This document shows, piece after piece, positions 25,720 through 33,922 of a DNA stretch of 64,000 nucleotides (position 1 is the first letter of the stretch; every line of letters begins with the position of its first letter). A program made the position numbers and the translations under genes. The DNA is from Bifidobacterium olomucense. Lineage in GTDB: Bacteria; Actinomycetota; Actinomycetes; Actinomycetales; Bifidobacteriaceae. The notes under the pieces were generated by a model. It made no database searches. It was not told where the DNA came from and saw only the letters and a program-made list of their open reading frames with translations. The stretch lies in contig NZ_JAAIIG010000007.1 of assembly GCF_012932375.1 (NCBI RefSeq), forward strand, positions 106,823 to 170,822. Direction: 5' to 3'.

Positions 25720-28602
25720 ATGTCCGTCGAATCCATCCAAGCGGGCAAGCAGCTGCCCAACATCCGTCCGGAGATCGTCAATTACGAACGTCGCCCCTCC
25801 AAGCCGAAGCAGACCGAATTATGGACGCTGCTGACCATAGTGGCCTTCTGCTTCGCCGTGTTCCTCGTGGTGCCGATGGTGCTGGTCATCGTCCGCTCGT
25901 TCACCACCGCTTCCGGTTCGGCCACGCTGTCCAACTACGCGGTCGTGCTTTCCCAGCCTGAATTCGTACGCTCGATCACCAACTCTCTGGCCGTTTCGGC
26001 CACGTCCGCACTGGTGGCGGTATTGCTCGCGTTCCTGTTGGCGTACACCATCAACTGCACCAACGTACCAGCCGGATTCAAGAAAACCGTGGGACTGCTC
26101 GCCCAATTGCCGATGCTGCTGCCGACCATCACGTACGGCTTCGCCATCATCTACTCGTTCGGCAAGCAGGGCCTGATCACCCGATTGCTCGGCGGCCACC
26201 AGCTGTTCGACATCTACGGGTTCAACGGCCTCCTGATGGGTTATGTGATCTACACGCTGCCCACTTGCTTCCTACTGATCAACAACAGCTTCCAGTTCGT
26301 GGACAAGAAGTTCATCATCGTCTCGCACATCATGGGAGACAAGCCGCTGACCACGTTCCTCAACACCGTGCTGCGCCCGTTGATCGGTACACTTGCCGTG
26401 GCGTTCATTCAGTCGTTCTTCCTCGCATTCACCGACTACGGCATCCCGACCTCGGTCGGTGGCGAATACGACGTGCTGGCCATGACCCTGTTCAACCAGA
26501 TGCTCGGCTCCATACCGAACTTCAACCGTGGCGCAGTGATCGCCGTGTTCATGCTCATTCCCTCGATCATCTCCATCATTCTGATGACCGTGCTGGAGCG
26601 TTTCGCCATCCGTTACAAGCAGATCAGCCAGGTCGAGCTGCCGAAAGGCCCGAGGCGTGACTGGGCATGCGGCATCGCCTCCGTGGTGGTGCTGGTATGC
26701 ACGCTTTCGGTGTTTGCGGTGATCCTGTTGATCCCGTTCGTCACCGAATGGCCGTTCAACGTGGCGCCCACCCTCTCGCACATCACCAACATGTTCACCG
26801 ATTCCGAACTCACGCAGGTGTTCACCAACTCGCTGTATGTGGCCGTGATGACCGCCATCGTGGGATGCCTGTTCGCCTACGCTGCGGGCCTGGTGACCTC
26901 CCGCTCCAAGCTGCCGAACTGGGCGAAGCGTTCGGTGGACGCGATCTCCGCGATCATCAACACCGTGCCTGGCATGGTGCTCGGCATCGCCTTCCTGTTC
27001 GCATTCTCCGGTTCCTCGCTGCAGAACACGTTCTGGATTCTGATCATCGCGAACATCATCCACTACTTCGCCACCCCATACCAGATGATCAAGGATTCGC
27101 TGTCCAAGATGAACGCCGGGTGGGAGACCACGGCCAAGCTCATGGGAGACAACTGGATCAAGACGATCGTGCGCGTGGTGACGCCGAACGCGTGGCCGAC
27201 GATTCTGCAGGTCTTCGGATACTACTTCGTCAACGCGATGGTGACGATTTCCGCGGTGGTCTTCCTGACCGGTGCCCGCACGCAGGTCATCACCACCAAG
27301 ATCTCCGCGCTACAGCACATCGCCAAGTTCGATGACGTGTTCGTGCTCTCGCTGCTGATTCTGGTGACGAATCTGGTGGTCAAGGGCGTGATTGCCTTCG
27401 TCACGCGCGATCGCGCCGCCGAGCGTGCTCGTGCGGCTGCGCGCGCAGCCGTGAAGACCCCGCAGCTCGCCGCCGTCCGCTCCACGGTGGCAGCCGATAC
27501 CAAACTGACCGCTGCCGCCCAAACTGCGCATAACGGCACGCCGGACTTCCCGCTGCCGACTTCCGGTAATCGCAAGGCGCGTAATATCCTCACCGCTGGA
27601 TTGTCCGCCGTACTCGCTGTGCTGCTGGTCGGTTTCGGATTCGGTTCCACCGCCACCGCCAGCACGAACGGTCAGGTGGTGATCTATACGAACGCCGACG
27701 ATGAGGCCGTAGTGGCCTTCCAGCACGCGCTGGATAACAACGGGTTCAAGGACCAGTACATCATCCAGAGCTTCGGCACCTCCGAGCTCGGCGGCAAGAT
27801 GCTGGCCGAAGGCAAGGCGTTGGAAGCGGACATGCTGACGATGAGCTCCTACTACATTGATTCCGCCCAAGAGCGCAACCACATGTTCGCCGATCTGACC
27901 GATGTGCGTTCCAAGTTGCTCGGCACCTCCGAAAACTCCAAGGCTCCCGCTTGGCGCTCCCCCACCACCGCTCAGGAAGGCGCGATTATCGTAAACACCA
28001 CCGTGCTGAAGGAGGCCGGCGTGCCTGAGCCGAAGAGCTTCAAGGATCTGGCCGATCCGCAGTACAAGGGTCTGATTTCCGTGCCGGACATGGAGGGCTC
28101 CTCCACCGGTTGGCTGATGATTCAGGCCATCGCCGACGCCTATGGCACCGGTGATGAAGGCCGAGCGATTCTTACGGCGATCTATCGCAACGCAGGACCG
28201 CATCTCGAACAGTCCGGCTCCGGACCTTTGAAGGCCGTACGTTCCGGCGAGGTGGCGATCGGTTTCGGCTTGCGTCATCAGGCCGTAGCCGACAAGAAGA
28301 AGGGTCTGCCGATCGATTATGTGGATCCGGAGGAAGGCAACTACTCGCTGACCGAATCGGTGGCCGTGCTGGACAAGGGCGCTGCTACCAACCCGAAAGC
28401 GCAGAAGATGGCCGGCGTGATCATCGACAAGGGCCGCGAAGAGCTGCTGAAGACCTATCCGACGCCGCTCTATCAGGGAGAGCAGGCACCAGCCAACGCC
28501 TCCAAGCGTTCCAAGACCTTCCCGAAGCCCCTGACCGTGGACCTGCTGCAAGAGCATCAGGACTTCTCGTCCGAATGCAAGCGCATAGCGCAGGGCGAGT
28601 AA
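25720..28602 (+). CDS. Fused ABC permease-permease-solute-binding protein, probable 2-aminoethylphosphonate importer
   Basis: 960 residues holding three functional parts in one chain. Residues about 35-305 form a first permease unit and about 315-560 a second; coupling helices contain VSHIMGDKPLTTFLNTVLRP and TAKLMGDNWIKTIVRVVTPN. After an Ala/Arg-rich linker comes a further helix (about 622-642, ILTAGLSAVLAVLLVGFGFG). A periplasmic-binding domain of the iron/AEP type follows from about 650 (VVIYTNADDEAVVAF... to the C-terminus). The binding protein is thus tethered outside the membrane by its own helix instead of a lipid. AGGAGG precedes the ATG with 8-base spacing. With the upstream ATPase the importer needs only two genes. 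Confidence 0.9.
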   Translation: MSVESIQAGKQLPNIRPEIVNYERRPSKPKQTELWTLLTIVAFCFAVFLVVPMVLVIVRSFTTASGSATLSNYAVVLSQPEFVRSITNSLAVSATSALVAVLLAFLLAYTINCTNVPAGFKKTVGLLAQLPMLLPTITYGFAIIYSFGKQGLITRLLGGHQLFDIYGFNGLLMGYVIYTLPTCFLLINNSFQFVDKKFIIVSHIMGDKPLTTFLNTVLRPLIGTLAVAFIQSFFLAFTDYGIPTSVGGEYDVLAMTLFNQMLGSIPNFNRGAVIAVFMLIPSIISIILMTVLERFAIRYKQISQVELPKGPRRDWACGIASVVVLVCTLSVFAVILLIPFVTEWPFNVAPTLSHITNMFTDSELTQVFTNSLYVAVMTAIVGCLFAYAAGLVTSRSKLPNWAKRSVDAISAIINTVPGMVLGIAFLFAFSGSSLQNTFWILIIANIIHYFATPYQMIKDSLSKMNAGWETTAKLMGDNWIKTIVRVVTPNAWPTILQVFGYYFVNAMVTISAVVFLTGARTQVITTKISALQHIAKFDDVFVLSLLILVTNLVVKGVIAFVTRDRAAERARAAARAAVKTPQLAAVRSTVAADTKLTAAAQTAHNGTPDFPLPTSGNRKARNILTAGLSAVLAVLLVGFGFGSTATASTNGQVVIYTNADDEAVVAFQHALDNNGFKDQYIIQSFGTSELGGKMLAEGKALEADMLTMSSYYIDSAQERNHMFADLTDVRSKLLGTSENSKAPAWRSPTTAQEGAIIVNTTVLKEAGVPEPKSFKDLADPQYKGLISVPDMEGSSTGWLMIQAIADAYGTGDEGRAILTAIYRNAGPHLEQSGSGPLKAVRSGEVAIGFGLRHQAVADKKKGLPIDYVDPEEGNYSLTESVAVLDKGAATNPKAQKMAGVIIDKGREELLKTYPTPLYQGEQAPANASKRSKTFPKPLTVDLLQEHQDFSSECKRIAQGE

Positions 28603-28638
28603 TCACAGGTCCGGTTCTACAAATCATGCATTGCGCAG

Positions 28639-28764
28639 CGTTTGGTTGGGATGTGTGATGCCCGACCGTAAGCAGCGAAGGTGTGTGCTACGCTCCGCGA
28701 GCACACACCGGAGCGAGGCCGAGCGGCCTTGAGCGTGTCGGGCATCATACACGCCAACCAAACG
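28639..28764. repeat. Large hairpin, family B copy 1 (before phnW)
   Basis: Nearly perfect 28-bp arms (CGTTTGGTTGG... at 28639-28666; 28737-28764) enclose a 70-bp core. The core runs TAAGCAGCGAAGG, then hairpin GTGTGTGCT/AGCACACAC, then GGAGCGAGGCCGAGCGGCC, then TTGAGC. It lies between the fused transporter gene and phnW. Confidence 0.85.
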
Positions 28765-28894
28765 TGTCAACACTCATCACATACAGAACTACATACGACA
28801 CTCCGATTGTGCCTTACAAACTACGTAGAAGATTACAGCAACTACGCAGTTGATTAGACTCGGCCGCAGAACATCCAAGAAAGGAAATCCACCA

Positions 28895-30103
28895 ATGGCA
28901 AACGAATACAAGCTGCTGACCCCCGGTCCGCTGACCACCACCCGCACGGTCAAGGAAGAGATGCTCTTCGACCACTGCACCTGGGACGAGGACTACCAGC
29001 AGATCACCCAGAAGATTCGTCGCCAGCTGCTTGAACTCGCCCACGTGAACGCCGACGACTACACCGCCGTGCTCATGCAGGGCTCCGGCACCTTCGGCGT
29101 GGAAAGCGTGCTGACCTCCGTGATCGGCAAGGACGAGAAGGTGCTGCTGTGCACCAACGGCGCATATGGCGACCGCCAGGCCAAGATCTGCGATCACGCC
29201 GGCATCGCCTACACCCAGTACGCCGAGCCTTACGACCGTATCCCGGATGCCGCCAAGGTTGAGGAATACCTTGCCGCCGATCCGACCATCACCCATGTTT
29301 CGATGATCCACTCCGAAACCACCTCCGGTCTGCTGAACGACATTCAGGCCGTAGCCGCCGTTGCCAAGAAGCATGGCTGCACCTTCATGGTGGACGCCAT
29401 GAGCTCCTTCGGCGGCGTGGACATCCCGGTGGCCGACTGGGGTATAGACTTCCTCGTCTCCTCCGCCAACAAGTGCATTCAGGGCGTGCCGGGCTTCAGC
29501 TTCATCATCTGCAACAAGGCCAAGTTGGAAGCCTCCAAGGGCAAGGCCCGCTCCCTCTCCCTCGACCTGTGGGATCAGTGGAACACTCTTGAAAAGGCCA
29601 ACGGCAAGTGGCGCTACACCTCCCCCACCCATGTGGTGCTCGCCTTCTCCAAGGCCCTCGACGAGATGTTCGCCGAAGGCGGCATCCCGGCCCGTTCCGC
29701 CCGCTACGCGCTGAACAACCATCTGCTTATCGCCCGTATGAAGGCGCTCGGCTTCCGCGTGTTCCTCAAGGACCATCAGGGACCGATCATCACCACCTTC
29801 CTCTACCCGGAAGGCACCCAGTTCGACTTCCATGACATGTACGAGTTCATCAAGGAACGCGGCTACGCCATCTACCCGGGCAAGCTCACCAACGAAGACA
29901 CCTTCCGCTTGGGCAACATCGGTGAGATCTACACCGACGACATCGAAAAGGTGACCGAGCTGCTGGCCCTCTACATGGGCGAGCGCGGACTGCTCGCCGC
30001 GGCAACCGGTTCCGACTCCGTGCCGGAAGCCATCGCCGCCATGGATGCCGCGGGCGCTCCGATCAAGGCCGCCGCCCCCGCCGGAGTCAAGCTCGTCGCC
30101 TGA
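28895..30103 (+). CDS. phnW: 2-aminoethylphosphonate-pyruvate transaminase
   Basis: PLP enzyme converting AEP + pyruvate to phosphonoacetaldehyde + alanine. The start is ATG 28895, with AAAGGAA 8 bases upstream; in-frame sequence to 28850 has no site. Family features are LLTPGPLTTTRTVKEEML at the N-terminus, DYTAVLMQGSGTFGVESVL, IHSETTSGLLND, DAMSSFGGVDI, and the Schiff-base Lys193 in SSANKCIQGVPGFSF. It is 402 residues, about 35 longer than typical because of an Ala/Pro-rich C-terminal tail. Large family B hairpins lie on both sides of the gene. phnX follows, completing the two-step AEP pathway. Confidence 0.95.
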   Translation: MANEYKLLTPGPLTTTRTVKEEMLFDHCTWDEDYQQITQKIRRQLLELAHVNADDYTAVLMQGSGTFGVESVLTSVIGKDEKVLLCTNGAYGDRQAKICDHAGIAYTQYAEPYDRIPDAAKVEEYLAADPTITHVSMIHSETTSGLLNDIQAVAAVAKKHGCTFMVDAMSSFGGVDIPVADWGIDFLVSSANKCIQGVPGFSFIICNKAKLEASKGKARSLSLDLWDQWNTLEKANGKWRYTSPTHVVLAFSKALDEMFAEGGIPARSARYALNNHLLIARMKALGFRVFLKDHQGPIITTFLYPEGTQFDFHDMYEFIKERGYAIYPGKLTNEDTFRLGNIGEIYTDDIEKVTELLALYMGERGLLAAATGSDSVPEAIAAMDAAGAPIKAAAPAGVKLVA

Positions 30104-30143
30104 TTCTCAATAAGCCAGTCCTTAACTATTTGACAATACGGAT

Positions 30144-30271
30144 GGCGGGAAGTCTGGCATGTGTTGAGAGGCTATAAGCAGCGAAGGCGCGTGCTAAGCT
30201 CTGCGAGCACGCGCCGGAGCGAGGCCAAACGGCCTTGAGTGTGCCGAACAACATATGCCAGACTTTCCGCC
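30144..30271. repeat. Large hairpin, family B copy 2 (between phnW and phnX)
   Basis: Arms of about 28 bp (GGCGGGAAGTCTGGC... at 30144; right arm 30243-30271, a few mismatches) enclose a core that matches copy 1 (TAAGCAGCGAAGG...GAGCAC...GGAGCGAGGCC...GGCCTTGAG). The arm sequences are unrelated to copy 1. Confidence 0.85.
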
Positions 30272-30299
30272 AATCGCACGCAATGAAAGTACATATACA

Positions 30300-31082
30300 A
30301 TGACCAACCGTTTTGAAGCTGTTATTTTTGATTGGGCCGGCACCACTGTGGATTATGGTTGCTTCGCCCCGGTCCGCGCCTTCCAGGAGGCGTTCAAGGA
30401 GTTCGGCATCGAACCTACGATGGCTGAGACCCGCAAGCCGATGGGCATGCTGAAGCATGACCACATCAATACGATGCTGCACATGAACCGCATCGCCCGC
30501 GCTTGGGAGGATGAGCATGGCGCCGCCCCCACCGATGCTGACGTGGACGCCGTTTACAGTCACTTCGAGCCGAAGCTGCTCTCCATCCTCGACGGTTTCG
30601 CCGACCCGAAACCGGGCGTGGTGGACGCTGTCGCCGCATTGCGCGCAGCCGGCATCAAGATCGGTTCCACCACCGGATACACGGACAAGATGATGGAGAT
30701 CGTAGTACCGAAGGCTGCCGAAAACGGCTACGCCCCGGACTGCTGGATCAGCCCGGACGGCACCAACGGTTTCGGACGCCCCTACCCGTACATGGTGTTC
30801 AAGAACCTCGAAAAGCTTGGCGTCACCGACGTCCGACGCGCAGCTAAGGTAGGCGATACCCTTTCCGATATCCGAGAAGGCAAGAACGCCGGTGTCTTCA
30901 CGATTGGCGTCACCGAAGGCAGCTCCCAGATGGCGCTGTCCGAGGATGAGTTCAATGCGTTGTCCGATGCCGATAAGGCTGCCGCTCGCGCCGCTGCACG
31001 TGAAGCGTTCGTCAACGCCGGCGCCGACGCCGTCATCGACACAATGGCCGAATTGCCTACGCTGCTGTCCCAGATCGCCTGA
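30300..31082 (+). CDS. phnX: Phosphonoacetaldehyde hydrolase (phosphonatase)
   Basis: HAD-superfamily enzyme cleaving the C-P bond of phosphonoacetaldehyde to acetaldehyde and phosphate. 260 residues. The nucleophile is Asp11 in VIFDWAGTTVD; as in known PhnX the second Asp of the HAD motif is Ala. Schiff-base Lys52 is in GMLKHDH. Later motifs are IKIGSTTGYT and KVGDTLSDIREGKNAG. The start at ATG 30300 is set by homology; only weak GAAAG lies upstream, and an earlier in-frame ATG at 30255 falls in the arm of a hairpin. It faces pdxR convergently. Confidence 0.95.
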   Translation: MTNRFEAVIFDWAGTTVDYGCFAPVRAFQEAFKEFGIEPTMAETRKPMGMLKHDHINTMLHMNRIARAWEDEHGAAPTDADVDAVYSHFEPKLLSILDGFADPKPGVVDAVAALRAAGIKIGSTTGYTDKMMEIVVPKAAENGYAPDCWISPDGTNGFGRPYPYMVFKNLEKLGVTDVRRAAKVGDTLSDIREGKNAGVFTIGVTEGSSQMALSEDEFNALSDADKAAARAAAREAFVNAGADAVIDTMAELPTLLSQIA

Positions 31083-31092
31083 GGTTGACCTT

Positions 31093-31284
31093 ATCTGCGT
31101 TACAAGGGGCTGATTCGGGTTACCGAGAACATCTATCTGCATTACAAGGGGTTTTCCCGAGCAGCAATCCCGGGTATGAACGTTGCAATCGCACTGTTCA
31201 TACCCGGGGTTTCCCGTTTTCGGGACCCCTTGTAACACAGATGGATGTTTCCGAAAGCGGAAATCAACCCCTTGTAAGCGAGAT
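31093..31284. repeat. Nested palindrome of about 190 bp (family G) between phnX and pdxR
   Basis: There are two concentric inverted repeats plus a central stem. The outer arm ATCTGCGTTACAAGGGG... (31093-31133) pairs with its inverse at about 31244-31284. The inner arm ATCTGCATTACAAGGGG (from 31135) pairs with CCCCTTGTAACACAGAT (to about 31242). The centre is CCCGGGTATGAAC/GTTCATACCCGGG. Outer and inner arms resemble each other, so the element is a palindrome within a palindrome. It may act as a two-way terminator. Confidence 0.85.
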
Positions 31285-31364
31285 ATCCGCGTTCAAGACT
31301 TGACGCATTCCCGGGACATCGGGACCGCCCTTCCAAAAAGCCTGTATGGGGCACAATGTGCGTA

Positions 31365-33002
31365 TCAGAGCAATGCTACCGTCTCACCGATGATACGGAT
31401 GCCCTGACGGATATCGTTGACAGCTGGACGAACGAAGTTGAGACGAATATGCGAGTCGTCCATCTCATCCACATCGAACACGCCACCTGGCATGAAGGTG
31501 ACGCCCTTCGCCCGGCAGACGTCCAGCACATCCAATGACCGAACGCCCTCCGGCAACGCAACCCAGATGTAATATCCACCTTCCGGCACGATCCAATGAG
31601 TACCGACCGGGGCGAACCGTTTCAGCGCTTCTGCAGCTGTGTCCCGACGCTCCCGATATGCAGCGGTCAGCTTGCGAACATGCTCGGAGATACGGCCCTC
31701 TTTCAACAATTCCAAGCAAATGCGCTGCGACGAGGTACTTGTATGCTGGTCGACCATACGGCGCAGAGCCGCCAATCGGTCGATGACATGTGGGTCGGCG
31801 ACAATCCATCCGGTCCTCAATCCCGAAGTCACGGTTTTCGAGAACGTGGACAAATACATCACATAACCCGCATTTTCCATCCCCTTGAGCGGAACCGGGC
31901 GACTCTCCTGACGCGCAGACACCCCCGTGTCCACATCCGTTTTTCGGCGAGTGGAACTGTCACTGTCTTTGCCATACCACAGTTCACCATAGGCATCATC
32001 TTCAATGATGAGGCACTGGTAGCGACGAGCCACATCAATAAGCTCACGTCGACGTGCCGCCGGCATGGTAGTGCCGGTGGGGTTCTGGAACGTGGGAATC
32101 GTATAAATGAGTTTGGGATGGTAGCGTGCACAATAACCATCCAACAAATCAGTCCGCATGCCATGCTCATCCACCGGCACGCCGATAATACGCGCGTCAG
32201 CGGAACGAAAAGCCTGCAATGCCGGGAAAAACGTGGACTGCTCGACCAGCACACAATCGCCGGGGTTAACGAACGCACGTACGCATAAATCGATGCCTTG
32301 TTCAGAGCCGGAGAGCACCATCACATTATGTACGTCGCATTGCACACCGCGAGCGCGCATATGTTCGGCCAGCAGGGCGCGCAACTCCTCGAAACCTTCT
32401 ATAGGCGATTCGGGTTGACCGTCGAATTCGTGCGAAGCGAAGGCCTCGATACTCACCGAACGCAGCAGGTCATCCGGAATATCGTCCGGATTGGGCGATC
32501 CGGTGGCGAAATCGATTACCGTATCGCCCCGCTGCGCGCGTTCCGCGGAAGCGATGTCATGGTAGGTGAATCGGTTGGAGTAATCGGAGAACAATACGGA
32601 CCACGGAGGACGAACAACAATCGGTTCGACGTGATCCAACGATGACACACGCCGCATAACCTGCACTTGCGTATGTGCGGACGAACCGATGTTCGGGATT
32701 GCCGCCGAAATCGGAGAAGTCAACGACGCTTGTTCCGAAGATGCCGACAAAGTAGGCGCAATTGCTTGAGGCAGCACGAACGTGCCTTTACCTACTTTGG
32801 AAGCGATAAGGCCTTCATCTTTCAATTGCTGATAGGCCTGCAATACGGTGGTGCGGTTGACTTCAAGACGTGCGGCAAGCTCACGCTCAGGCGGTAAACG
32901 GTAACCTTCGGCAAGTTCTCCGGAGATAATCTGCTCACGCAGTTGGGTGGCCAGCTGCCGATACATCGGCACGCTGCTGCGACGGTTCAGCTGCAATTGC
33001 AT
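31365..33002 (-). CDS. pdxR: MocR/GntR-family PLP-dependent regulator, probable PdxR
   Basis: 545 residues. An N-terminal GntR winged helix (MYRQLATQLREQIISGELAEGYRLPPERELAARLEVNRTTVLQAYQQLKDEG) is fused through a linker of about 100 residues to a fold-type I aminotransferase domain. That domain has the SGSEQGIDLC, TIPTFQNPTGTTMP, IIEDDAYGELWY and STFSKTVTSGLRTGWI (PLP-lysine) motifs. MocR proteins that neighbour pdxST activate PLP synthesis and sense PLP. Here pdxT ends 200 bases upstream on the same strand. Control of the adjacent phn genes is also conceivable. GGGAGG lies 6 bases before the ATG. An insert of about 30 residues follows the EDDAYGELWY motif. Confidence 0.87.
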   Translation of the reverse strand: MQLQLNRRSSVPMYRQLATQLREQIISGELAEGYRLPPERELAARLEVNRTTVLQAYQQLKDEGLIASKVGKGTFVLPQAIAPTLSASSEQASLTSPISAAIPNIGSSAHTQVQVMRRVSSLDHVEPIVVRPPWSVLFSDYSNRFTYHDIASAERAQRGDTVIDFATGSPNPDDIPDDLLRSVSIEAFASHEFDGQPESPIEGFEELRALLAEHMRARGVQCDVHNVMVLSGSEQGIDLCVRAFVNPGDCVLVEQSTFFPALQAFRSADARIIGVPVDEHGMRTDLLDGYCARYHPKLIYTIPTFQNPTGTTMPAARRRELIDVARRYQCLIIEDDAYGELWYGKDSDSSTRRKTDVDTGVSARQESRPVPLKGMENAGYVMYLSTFSKTVTSGLRTGWIVADPHVIDRLAALRRMVDQHTSTSSQRICLELLKEGRISEHVRKLTAAYRERRDTAAEALKRFAPVGTHWIVPEGGYYIWVALPEGVRSLDVLDVCRAKGVTFMPGGVFDVDEMDDSHIRLNFVRPAVNDIRQGIRIIGETVALL

Positions 33003-33040
33003 ACATCACCTCCCATACCGCACCACATCATACCTACCAA

Positions 33041-33197
33041 GCACTTTGCGCACTTTGCGCATTTCCCGTACCTTGCGCACCTTGTGTACTTTTCGCACGA
33101 TTCATCCGCGAGCCACCCCATTCCCGCACTTTTCGCACGAATCGTACGTTAAACCGATTTTCTGGAGGCTATTTGCGTACTTTTCGCACGAAAAGTG
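33041..33197. promoter_or_regulatory. Iteron-like TACTTTTCGCACGA repeats upstream of pdxR
   Basis: GTACTTTTCGCACGA occurs at 33086-33100 and 33177-33191, GCACTTTTCGCACGA at 33126-33140, and degenerate GCACTTTGCGC units run from 33041. At 33180-33197 the word becomes a perfect 18-bp palindrome ACTTTTCGCACGAAAAGT. The spacer lies between the pdxT stop and the pdxR start (both minus strand). Multiple operator sites for autoregulation are a reasonable reading; no protein can be assigned with certainty. Confidence 0.6.
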
Positions 33198-33202
33198 TGG
33201 TT

Positions 33203-33844
33203 CTACAACGAAAGGAATAGCTCGTGGATGCGGGTGTCGTCCGTAAGCTCGGGATGGAACGCGGTGGCGAGAATATTGCCTTGCCGCAAGGCCACCGGAT
33301 GGCCATCCACCTCGGTCTCCACCGTAGCTTCCGAGCCCACAGAGACCACGTATGGTCCACGAATAAACACCAGCGGAAAATTGGCTATATATGCCTTCCC
33401 GTCTTCGGGCTTGCCGAAATCGGCGGTGGCGGCGAAACTGCCCAACTGGCGGCCGTACGCGTTGCGGCGCACTACGGCATCCAACGCGCCGAAATACACG
33501 TTCGGATCGTTGTCCAGTTCCCGAGCAAGCAGGATCATGCCGGCACAGGTGCCGAATACGGGCTTGCCGGCCCTGATATGCGCATCGATCTTGTCGAACA
33601 GACCGGTGGAGCGCAACAACTTACCTTGCGTAGTGCTTTCGCCACCGGGCAAAATCACACGGTCGATAGAATCATCGAAATCTTCGGCGGCGCGCAGCAG
33701 CTTCCACGGGCTTCCGAGCTTATCCAACACAGCGGCATGCTCGGCAAACGCGCCCTGCACTGCCAGAATGCCGGTTACGCCATGGGCCGCGGATTCGGCA
33801 TCGTCCGATTCCTCTTTGGAAATGTATTCAACAGCTACAACCAT
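33203..33844 (-). CDS. pdxT: PLP synthase glutaminase subunit
   Basis: 213 residues. Class I glutamine amidotransferase that feeds ammonia to PdxS. Motifs are GILAVQGAFAEHAAVL, ILPGGESTTQGKLL, the nucleophile Cys in PVFGTCAGMILLA, and the His-Glu pair in ATAFHPEL. The N-terminus is about 22 residues longer than usual before GVTGILAVQG. AGAGGA precedes the ATG. It follows pdxS by 78 bases; that spacer is filled by a family D stem-loop pair, unusual for a two-subunit operon. Confidence 0.95.
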   Translation of the reverse strand: MVVAVEYISKEESDDAESAAHGVTGILAVQGAFAEHAAVLDKLGSPWKLLRAAEDFDDSIDRVILPGGESTTQGKLLRSTGLFDKIDAHIRAGKPVFGTCAGMILLARELDNDPNVYFGALDAVVRRNAYGRQLGSFAATADFGKPEDGKAYIANFPLVFIRGPYVVSVGSEATVETEVDGHPVALRQGNILATAFHPELTDDTRIHELFLSL

Positions 33845-33864
33845 TGTGTCCTCTTTTGCGGTAA

Positions 33865-33912
33865 CCCCTCAGTCAGCAAAGCTGACAGCTCCCCCAGGGG
33901 GAGCCGGAGGGA
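33865..33912. repeat. CCCCTCAGTC double stem-loop repeat (family D), copy 1
   Basis: CCCCTCA, then GTCAGC-aaa-GCTGAC, then GCTCCCCCAGGGGGAGC, then GGAGGGA. It lies inside the pdxS-pdxT operon spacer. It is homologous to 55563-55614. Confidence 0.75.
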
Positions 33913-33922
33913 AGCGCCATGG

